A stretch of 9,632 nt of DNA from Acidobacteriaceae bacterium UBA1795 (GTDB lineage: Bacteria > Acidobacteriota > Terriglobia > Terriglobales > Acidobacteriaceae). Of the stretch, positions 1-5,249 are shown piece after piece. The notes beneath the pieces are model-generated. The model saw only the letters and a list, made by a program, of their open reading frames with translations, was not told the origin of the DNA and did no database searches. The DNA is taken from NCBI GenBank assembly GCA_002314435.1, contig DCFV01000142.1:3382-13013 (forward strand), in the 5' to 3' direction. The stretch's first letter is position 1; each line of letters starts with the position of its first letter. The position numbers were made by a program, and so were the translations under genes.

Positions 1-280
1 GATCCAGCGTCTGCCCTTCGCGCACGTCCACCACAATCGCCGCGCGCTCAATCTCCTGCGAATTGCCGACGAGGCTGGCGAACTCCGTCAGAAGCTCCAG
101 CGGCAGGTTGTCTACAGCGTGATAGCCAAGATCCTCGAACGACTTGAGCGCCGAAGCCTTTCCCGCACCGGAGATCCCGGTCACAATGACCAGTTCCTTT
201 GCGGGTCTGCGCGCCTCGGCCTGCGTTTTGCTCACCACCTTGCGACCGGACTTGCCAGCCGCACCCCTGGAAGCACTCAT
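1..280 (-). CDS. rapZ: RapZ-family P-loop nucleotide-binding protein, N-terminal part (cut by window edge)
   Basis: This is the N-terminal 93 codons of a RapZ/YvcJ family protein; the rest lies beyond the left edge. In Escherichia coli RapZ is an RNase E adapter that controls GlmS through small RNAs; in other phyla the role is less clear. After a basic N-terminal tail of about 28 residues, the sequence shows a beta strand leading into a P-loop, GISGAGKAS (about residues 34-42), then SFEDLGYHAVDNLPLELL and, later, VVDVREG. These match the family signature 'ALEDLGY-CVDNLP'. The residue after the Walker A lysine is Ala rather than the usual Ser/Thr, with Ser next. The ATG at 280-278 is preceded by AGGA (288-291) at 7 nt. 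The gene lies 92 nt downstream of hpf, behind a strong hairpin, and keeps the usual rpoN-cluster company. Family assignment is firm; function in this organism is inferred. Confidence 0.9.
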   Translation of the reverse strand, partial: MSASRGAAGKSGRKVVSKTQAEARRPAKELVIVTGISGAGKASALKSFEDLGYHAVDNLPLELLTEFASLVGNSQEIERAAIVVDVREGQTLD

Positions 281-323
281 GGGCCCATCCTACACCGGAG
301 CCCAGCCCCTCGCGCAAAACACA

Positions 324-351
324 GCGGGCACGGAGTTGTCTCCGTGCCCGC
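324..351 (-). terminator. Perfect 12-bp hairpin between hpf and rapZ; probable terminator or attenuator
   Basis: GCGGGCACGGAG and CTCCGTGCCCGC form a perfect 12-bp stem around a 4-nt loop (336-339), the most stable simple hairpin I found between genes here. Read on the minus strand, it is followed by TGTGTTTTGCG, a short and interrupted T-run. It starts 22 nt after the hpf stop codon (375-373) and ends 43 nt before the rapZ start. The stem supports partial termination after hpf; the weak T-tract leaves room for read-through into rapZ. Confidence 0.6.
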
Positions 352-372
352 GCCCGTGCCGGCTACTACCAG

Positions 373-993
373 CTATGGCACTTCCACCAGTTCCATCTGC
401 CCGTCGCGCCGCCGATGCAGCACGTAGAGGTCGCCACCGGAGTTGCGAAACACCAATAGATCGCGATCGCGGAACTCGGCCTCCTTCACCGCTTCCTCAA
501 TCGTCATCGGCTTCAGCGCAATCGCCTCGGCGCTGGACAGGATGTGCGGCGCCACAACCGCCGCCTTGGCTGGAAACGAGTGCACGGCAATGCTGGCACG
601 CGCCTTGCCCGCGCCGTTTTCGTTGCTCTCGCCCGGAGCCGCCGCACGCGCCTTGGAACGCGATACGGGCGGCGCCATCACCACCTTCTCCTCCTTGGGC
701 AACCGCTTGCGCGCCAAGGTGCGGTCGCGATGGCGCAGTGCCTGATTCTCGGCATGAGCCAGCGCCGCACGCAGCGCGGACTCCATCGTATCCGCCTCAC
801 CCGCGGCCACAATCGTCTGCGACCGTGCCTTCACCGTAAGCTCGGCAATCTGCAGATGCCGCTGCACGCGAAAGATCACACTCGCGCTCGTGGTTCTGCC
901 CAGGATGCGGGCGATGCGGTCCATACCTTCCTCGGCCTGCGTACGCAGCGCCTTGGAAACTCTGACTTGCCTGGCGGTTAACTCCACTTCCAT
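373..993 (-). CDS. hpf: Ribosome hibernation promoting factor, long form (HPF / sigma-54 modulation protein)
   Basis: This 206-residue protein belongs to the HPF/YfiA family, which binds the 30S subunit in slow growth and silences ribosomes. The N-terminal S30AE domain spans about residues 1-100, beginning MEVELTARQVRVSKALR and including the strand IAELTVKARSQTIVAAGEA and the helix MESALRAALAHAENQ. A low-complexity Ala/Lys/Arg linker follows (about 100-148). The C-terminal domain (about 150-205) contains KPMTIEEAVKEAEF and DLLVFRNSGGDLYVLHRRRDG, typical of the long forms that drive 70S dimerisation (100S). The ATG at 993 was chosen because GGAGG (1000-1004) sits 6 nt upstream. An in-frame extension to a GTG at 1158 exists, but it would start upstream of the predicted transcription start. 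The gene appears to have its own promoter and a structured leader. Confidence 0.93.
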   Translation of the reverse strand: MEVELTARQVRVSKALRTQAEEGMDRIARILGRTTSASVIFRVQRHLQIAELTVKARSQTIVAAGEADTMESALRAALAHAENQALRHRDRTLARKRLPKEEKVVMAPPVSRSKARAAAPGESNENGAGKARASIAVHSFPAKAAVVAPHILSSAEAIALKPMTIEEAVKEAEFRDRDLLVFRNSGGDLYVLHRRRDGQMELVEVP

Positions 994-1141
994 GGTCAGC
1001 CTCCGCTCTGGGTTATCCAGCCCGGCTGCGGCTGGGTGGCTTAAGGTGCCTGATCGTGCGCCGCCCCATCTTCCTCCGGCGGCGCGCGCCGTACGCACTC
1101 GGGAGGCGTCCTGTTTCGCTCTCCGGCCACCGAGTGCATGT
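994..1141 (-). promoter_or_regulatory. Predicted structured 5' leader of hpf
   Basis: If transcription starts about 7 nt past the TATAAT box, hpf has a leader of about 148 nt. On the minus strand it can form three simple hairpins: GCACTCGG/CCGAGTGC (1137-1130 with 1102-1095, 27-nt loop); GCGCCGCC/GGCGGCGC (1085-1078 with 1065-1058, 12-nt loop); and CCAGCC/GGCTGG (1035-1030 with 1022-1017, 7-nt loop). The second loop, GGAGGAAGATGG, itself contains a Shine-Dalgarno-like GGAGG, and the third hairpin ends 12 nt before the true one (1004-1000). I do not recognise a known riboswitch. GC-rich DNA forms such stems by chance, so a regulatory role is an inference. Confidence 0.4.
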
Positions 1142-1147
1142 GAGGGG

Positions 1148-1175
1148 ATTATAGCCACGCCGCCCCGGGTTGCAA
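1148..1175 (-). promoter_or_regulatory. Sigma-70-type promoter upstream of hpf
   Basis: On the minus strand, TTGCAA (1175-1170) is followed after 16 nt by TATAAT (1153-1148). The -10 box is a perfect consensus match and the -35 box matches TTGACA at four of six positions. A perfect TATAAT is unlikely to occur by chance in such GC-rich DNA, and it lies in the gap between the kinase and hpf, pointing at hpf. The predicted start is near 1141. This would let hpf be transcribed independently of rpoN and the kinase. Confidence 0.65.
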
Positions 1176-1181
1176 GCGATC

Positions 1182-1193
1182 CGGCAAGTGCCG
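1182..1193. promoter_or_regulatory. Short inverted repeat just upstream of the hpf -35 box
   Basis: CGGCA-AG-TGCCG is a perfect 5-bp inverted repeat with a 2-nt centre. It is centred about 46 nt upstream of the predicted transcription start and 6 nt beyond the -35 box. That is a typical location for an activator site, but a 10-base match of this kind can occur by chance. Confidence 0.2.
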
Positions 1194-1243
1194 TCTTGGC
1201 AATGCTGATTTGGAACGAGAATCGGGACCGGTGAAATGCACTT

Positions 1244-2518
1244 CTAGGCGGCAGGCAGCTCCGTGGGACGCGCCTCCACCTTCCCCGGGACAGGCAGGGT
1301 CGCCTCAGTACCCCGCGGCAGAAAAACGCGGAAGCACGTCACCGGGTGGCCACCGAGGTGGTAGCAGCGATAGGCGATGCGCCCCTTGTACTTCTCCAGA
1401 ATGCCTTTGCTGATCCACAGGCCCAGACCGGTCCCGTTCGACGCCTTGGTGCTGAAGAAGGGCTGGAACAGCCGGCTGCGGTCCTCTTTGCGAATCCCCG
1501 TGCCGGTGTCGATGACGGCAACGGCAAAGCCGGCGCGACCCGTTTGCCGGTCAATCGATTCGCGCACTGCCAGCCGCAACGTTCCGCCCTGCGGCATGGC
1601 CTGGATGGCATTTGCGATGAGGTTGAGAAACACCTGCCGCAGCTCCACCGGGAAGCCCTGCACTGTGCCCGATGCTCCGTACCGCTTCTCCACGGTGAGA
1701 CGACTACCGGCAAGCGCCCGGTTCTGGAGTCCCAGAACATCGTCCAGCAGCACGCACAAATCAATCGGCACCGGCGCCTGGGCTTCGCGATAAAAACTCA
1801 ACGTCTGCCGCGTGATCTGCGCCACACGCGCCAGCTCCTTCTCCGCCGCCGCGGCAAAGCTGCGCGCCTCCGCGTCCAGCGAGGGATGGTTCTCCAGAAG
1901 ATAAATGATGTTCGTGACAGCGGTGAGCGGATTGTTGATTTCGTGAGCGATGATGCCTGCCACGCGGCCCATCGTTGCCAGCTTCTCGCTTTCGCGTAAA
2001 GCCGCTTCGGCGCGCAACTCAAGGGTTACGTCGCGGTTCACTTCCAACACTGCTTCGCGCTCGCGGTTTACGGTCTTCCGGCAGGACACCACGATCTCGC
2101 GGCCGTCGCGCGCCTGCTGCACCAACTGGCCATGCCAGCAGCCGCACCGGAGCAGATCCTGCTCAGTCTGGGCACGCCCACCCGGAAACACGGTGCGCAG
2201 CACCTCGTCCAAGTCCTGCCCCAGCAGTTCTTCCCGCTTCCATCCGTAAAGAGCCTCCGCTCCGGCGTTCCAGTAGAGAATGCGGCCATCCAGCAGGCTG
2301 CGCACCGCGATGGCCTCTGACGTCAGCTCCAGCAGGTCGGCACGCAGGCGGAACAACTTTTCGCCGCGCAGGACATCTGCTGAGCGCACTTTGCGGCGCA
2401 CCTCTGGCCTGCCGCTCATATGGTTCACCTTGTGGTCAGCTTTCATTGCCCATGCATCCCCGCTCCGGTCGATCCTCTTCCGGCTTTGAGCGCGGCCCGG
2501 CGCACTATGCGCGGGCAC
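1244..2518 (-). CDS. Soluble PAS-domain sensor histidine kinase (NtrB-like architecture)
   Basis: A 424-residue sensor kinase. A PAS domain covers about residues 58-168 (LLDGRILYWNAGAEALYGWK; then RDGREIVVSCRKTVNRE). The HisKA phosphoacceptor helix carries AHEINNPL with His192. The HATPase domain follows with the N box (LNLIANAIQAM, Asn303), the G1 box DTGTGI (337-342), the FQPFFSTK segment and the G2 box GTGLGL (362-367). There is no signal peptide or membrane segment, so it should sense a cytoplasmic cue. A Cys-rich stretch in the PAS region (LLRCGCWHG, with Cys146) is notable. The start is uncertain: GTG 2518 has GGAGG (2529-2525) at 6 nt, while ATG 2419 has AAGGTG nearby and would give 391 residues with all domains kept. 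No response regulator lies in the window. The gene sits between rpoN and hpf, which suggests, but does not show, a link to sigma-54 activators. Confidence 0.88.
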   Translation of the reverse strand: MPAHSAPGRAQSRKRIDRSGDAWAMKADHKVNHMSGRPEVRRKVRSADVLRGEKLFRLRADLLELTSEAIAVRSLLDGRILYWNAGAEALYGWKREELLGQDLDEVLRTVFPGGRAQTEQDLLRCGCWHGQLVQQARDGREIVVSCRKTVNREREAVLEVNRDVTLELRAEAALRESEKLATMGRVAGIIAHEINNPLTAVTNIIYLLENHPSLDAEARSFAAAAEKELARVAQITRQTLSFYREAQAPVPIDLCVLLDDVLGLQNRALAGSRLTVEKRYGASGTVQGFPVELRQVFLNLIANAIQAMPQGGTLRLAVRESIDRQTGRAGFAVAVIDTGTGIRKEDRSRLFQPFFSTKASNGTGLGLWISKGILEKYKGRIAYRCYHLGGHPVTCFRVFLPRGTEATLPVPGKVEARPTELPAA

Positions 2519-2681
2519 GCAAACCCTCCGGCGCCGGCGGCCAGAGCCCGCATCAAATGTCGTGCTGGACGATCAGAGTAGCTCGGTAAGAACGGCTCCG
2601 AACTCCCCCCGGGAAGCCGATCTCTGCACCGTCTCCCATACAGATGCAGGGGCAAGGAAGGGGGTTGTCCGCAGAGGGGCC

Positions 2682-4283
2682 TCAGGCGTCGCGGCGGCGG
2701 CGCTGGTGGGTGGAGGGAATATTCATGTCCTCGCGGTATTTGGCCACCGTGCGCCGGGTAAGCTGGATACCCTGCGACTGAAGGATGGCCGCCAACTGGT
2801 CGTCGGTGAGCGGATGGCGCGCGTCTTCGTCCTCGATGAGTTTACGCACCTTGCGCTTGAGCACCAGCAACGGAGTGTCAGCGCCCTCCGGGCCGTTGGA
2901 GCCCTCGGAGAAGAAGAACCGCAGCTCAATAACACCCTGTGGCGTGTGCGCGTACTTGTTGGCCACCGCGCGGCTCACCGTGGAGGGATGCACGCCGATC
3001 TCTTCGGCCACTTCCTTGATCATCATCGGCCGCAGCGCCTCAATCCCCTGCTCCAGGAAGTCGTGCTGCCGCCGTACGATGACCTCGCAGGTGCGCAGGA
3101 TGGTGCTCTTGCGCTGCGCGATGTTGCGCATCAGTTGCAGAGCGGAACGGAACCGCTCCTTGACGTAATCCTTCACTTCCTTTTCGGTGCCCTCGGCAAC
3201 CAGCATCTGCCGGTAGCGCCGGCTGAGCCGCAGGCTGGGCAGGTCTTCCTCGTTCATGCTGACCACCCACTCGCCGCCACGCTTGGTGAAGACCACGTCG
3301 GGCTCAATGAGCCGCGTCTGCTCGCGGTTGTAGATGCGCCCGGGGCGCGGATCGAGGGTGCGGATGAACTCGACTCCGGCGTGGGCCTCGGCCTGCGTCA
3401 CCTGTGCGGCACGAGCCAAATCCTTCACGTCGCGCTTCTGCATCAGGTGCAGGTGCTTGTCGACGATCAGCGCCGCCACTTCCATGCTGCGGCGGCGCTC
3501 CTCGAGTTTTGCCTCAGCCTCGGCGTGGAAGCTGCCGTGCGGGTCCTCGGGTTCCTCGCCGGCGTGTCGCGCATACACGTGCCCAAACTCGGCCTGCTGC
3601 GCCTTAATCTGGATCAGCAGGCACTCGCGCAGGTCGCGCGCTGCCACGCCGGCCGGGTCGAGATGCTGCACCAGATCCACCGCCCGCCGCACCAGATCCA
3701 CTGCCGCGGCCTGCTCCAGCGGCTTGCCCAGCTGAAACTCCCCAACCGCCTGCACCATCTCTTCTTCGCTAGCCGTCAGGTAGCCGTCTTCGTCCAGATT
3801 ACCGATCACGCTTTCGGCCGCGCAGGCCAGCGCCGGATCAAGCTTCAGTGACCCCAGCTGCCACGCCAGGTGATCGGACAAAGTCGTTGGTTGGGAGAGA
3901 AAATTCTCAAACGACGGCCTTTCGCTCTCCTCGTATTCCGGCTGAGTGCGAAAGCCCGGATCAAGATACTCCTGAAAGTAAGAGCCGAAGTCGATTTCAT
4001 TGAAAGGATCGCTGGATGCGGCGATTGGCTCTGCTGCCCCGGGTTCCAGATGCTCCAGACGCTCTTCGCGTTCCTGGCGCTCCTGCTGGCCCGCCACCTC
4101 ATCCAGCATCGGAACCGTTTCGTCGATCTCTTCCAGGACGGGGTTCTCCACCATCTCGGCATCGATCATCTCCTTCAGTTCGAGCTTGTTGAGCGCCAGC
4201 ACGCTCACCATCTGCATCAAGCCCGGGGTAAGGACCTGGCGTTGGGCCACCTTCAAATTCAATTTGGGCTGCAGCAACGCCAT
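2682..4283 (-). CDS. rpoN: RNA polymerase sigma-54 factor
   Basis: This 533-residue protein is sigma-54, which directs RNA polymerase to -24/-12 promoters and needs AAA+ activators. Region I is at residues 1-52 (VLTPGLMQMVSVLALNKLEL, ENPVLEE). An acidic Region II follows at about 53-135. The core-binding domain (about 136-340) contains GNLDEDGYL (161-169) and LDPAGVAARDLRECLL (208-223). The DNA-binding part has the helix-turn-helix IKEVAEEIGVHPSTVSRAV (422-440) and the RpoN box TRRTVAKYRE (509-518), followed by DMNIPSTHQRRR. It is longer than the E. coli protein (about 477 residues), apparently from the acidic Region II and a charged insert near 228-266. Region I has fewer glutamines than usual. 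The ATG at 4283 begins the conserved MALLQPKLNLK block; its Shine-Dalgarno sequence is weak. It lies 208 nt downstream of lptB. Confidence 0.97.
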   Translation of the reverse strand: MALLQPKLNLKVAQRQVLTPGLMQMVSVLALNKLELKEMIDAEMVENPVLEEIDETVPMLDEVAGQQERQEREERLEHLEPGAAEPIAASSDPFNEIDFGSYFQEYLDPGFRTQPEYEESERPSFENFLSQPTTLSDHLAWQLGSLKLDPALACAAESVIGNLDEDGYLTASEEEMVQAVGEFQLGKPLEQAAAVDLVRRAVDLVQHLDPAGVAARDLRECLLIQIKAQQAEFGHVYARHAGEEPEDPHGSFHAEAEAKLEERRRSMEVAALIVDKHLHLMQKRDVKDLARAAQVTQAEAHAGVEFIRTLDPRPGRIYNREQTRLIEPDVVFTKRGGEWVVSMNEEDLPSLRLSRRYRQMLVAEGTEKEVKDYVKERFRSALQLMRNIAQRKSTILRTCEVIVRRQHDFLEQGIEALRPMMIKEVAEEIGVHPSTVSRAVANKYAHTPQGVIELRFFFSEGSNGPEGADTPLLVLKRKVRKLIEDEDARHPLTDDQLAAILQSQGIQLTRRTVAKYREDMNIPSTHQRRRRDA

Positions 4284-4317
4284 ACGAATAGCTCAATTCC
4301 CGTTTGGATTGTGACTT

Positions 4318-4347
4318 AGTGTAGCCGGACGGGTCGACGTCTGCGTA
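4318..4347 (-). promoter_or_regulatory. Weak candidate promoter for rpoN
   Basis: On the minus strand TACGCA (4347-4342), 18 nt, then TACACT (4323-4318) resembles a sigma-70 promoter (three and four of six matches). It would start transcription about 28 nt before the rpoN ATG. The 208-nt gap makes a local promoter plausible, but the match is poor. Confidence 0.25.
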
Positions 4348-4377
4348 AGTGCGCCGCCTGGTCCGCCCGTTCGACCT

Positions 4378-4433
4378 TCCCAGTTTGGGATTTCCTCTGT
4401 CCGGCAGTTTACGTCTGGAATGCCGAACCGAGG
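4378..4433 (-). other. Two potential RNA hairpins in the lptB-rpoN gap
   Basis: On the minus strand TTCGGCA (4427-4421) can pair with TGCCGGA (4406-4400), with one G-U pair and a 14-nt loop; an outer CCTC/GAGG pair (4433-4430 with 4397-4394) extends the structure with a small bulge. Shortly after, TCCCA-AAC-TGGGA (4390-4378) forms a 5-bp hairpin. Neither has a T-tract, so neither is an evident terminator. They may be processing or stability elements, or chance. Confidence 0.25.
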
Positions 4434-4491
4434 CTACTCCCTTTGCGGCATTGACGTTGCACCATAGTAAGTCCCGCCGAAAGCCGGGTTT

Positions 4492-5220
4492 TCATCCCAG
4501 CGAGAAGCCCTCGCCCAGATAAACCCGCCGCACTTCCACATCGTTGCCCAACTCGTGCGGCGTGCCGGCGCGAAAGATCTTTCCTTCCGCAATGATATAC
4601 GCGCGGTCGGTCACGCTGAGCGTCTCGCGCACGTTGTGGTCGGTGATCAGGATCCCGATCCCGCTCGCCTTCAGGTCGAAGATGATTTTCTGCAGATCGA
4701 GCACGGCGATCGGATCGATGCCACTGAAGGGCTCGTCGAGCAGGATAAAGTTGGGCTGAATGCAGAGCGAGCGCGCAATCTCAACGCGGCGCCGCTCGCC
4801 GCCGGAGAGCGCGTAGCCGCGCGTGGTGCGGATGTGCGCCAGATTCAACTGCGCGATCAGACGCTCTGCCCGTGCCTTGCGCTCCTGCGCATCCAGCGGC
4901 TGCGCCTCCAGCACGGCGAGGATGTTCTCCTCCACGGTGAGCTTACGGAAGACCGACGGCTCCTGGGGCAGATAGCTGATGCCGTAGTTGCGCGCCCGCA
5001 GGTACATCGGCGTGCTCGTAATGTCGGTGTCGTCGATGAGTACGCGCCCGCTCTCGGGCGGCACGAGCCCCACGATCATGTAGAAGCTCGTGGTTTTGCC
5101 TGCGCCGTTCGGCCCCAGCAGACCCACCACTTCGCCCCGCGAGATCTGCAGGTTCACTCCGCGTACCACCTGCCGACCCTTATACGACTTGCCGATTCCC
5201 TCGGCCCTCAGTGTTTCCAT
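4492..5220 (-). CDS. lptB: LptB, ATPase of the lipopolysaccharide export ABC transporter
   Basis: A 242-residue ABC ATPase that powers extraction of lipopolysaccharide from the inner membrane with LptF and LptG. It shows a Walker A GPNGAGKTT (36-44), a Q-loop in SYLPQEPSVFRKLTVEENI (Gln86), the signature LSGGERRRVEIAR (138-150), Walker B FILLDEPFSGIDP (Glu163) and the H-loop TDHNVRETL (His195). The combination 'PQE.S.FRKLTVEENI' with 'DEPF.GIDP' and 'DHNVRETL' separates LptB from other ABC ATPases. Its length matches the family. The ATG at 5220 begins the domain directly and is preceded only by a weak GAGAG. It lies 29 nt downstream of the LptC/A-like gene and is probably cotranscribed with it. 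Confidence 0.97.
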   Translation of the reverse strand: METLRAEGIGKSYKGRQVVRGVNLQISRGEVVGLLGPNGAGKTTSFYMIVGLVPPESGRVLIDDTDITSTPMYLRARNYGISYLPQEPSVFRKLTVEENILAVLEAQPLDAQERKARAERLIAQLNLAHIRTTRGYALSGGERRRVEIARSLCIQPNFILLDEPFSGIDPIAVLDLQKIIFDLKASGIGILITDHNVRETLSVTDRAYIIAEGKIFRAGTPHELGNDVEVRRVYLGEGFSLG

Positions 5221-5249
5221 CGAGCTCTCAAACGAGCCGCGCTCAAGCG

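Noticed and set aside
144..981. Plus-strand open frames opposite rapZ and hpf
   Set aside because: The products are Pro/Arg/Ser-rich and cross the hpf-rapZ gap and hairpin; the opposite strand encodes clear RapZ and HPF sequences.
994..1158. 55-residue N-terminal extension of hpf from a GTG
   Set aside because: The GTG overlaps the promoter -10 region and lies upstream of the predicted transcript start. The extension is not HPF-like, while ATG 993 has GGAGG at ideal spacing and begins the conserved domain.
1170..1187. Possible sigma-54 (-24/-12) promoter before hpf, minus strand TGCCGGATCGCTTGCA
   Set aside because: The -12-like TTGCA is present, but the essential GG of the -24 element reads GC at the required spacing. 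The TATAAT promoter explains the region better.
2562..3851. Plus-strand open frame of 429 codons opposite rpoN
   Set aside because: It lies opposite the rpoN C-terminal three quarters, whose sigma-54 motifs are unmistakable. The product is His/Leu/Arg-rich low-quality sequence with no family look, as expected of an antisense shadow in GC-rich DNA.
4470..4491. Small inverted repeat after lptB (CCCG...CGGG on the minus strand) as a terminator
   Set aside because: Only four continuous base pairs with an internal mismatch and no following T-run.
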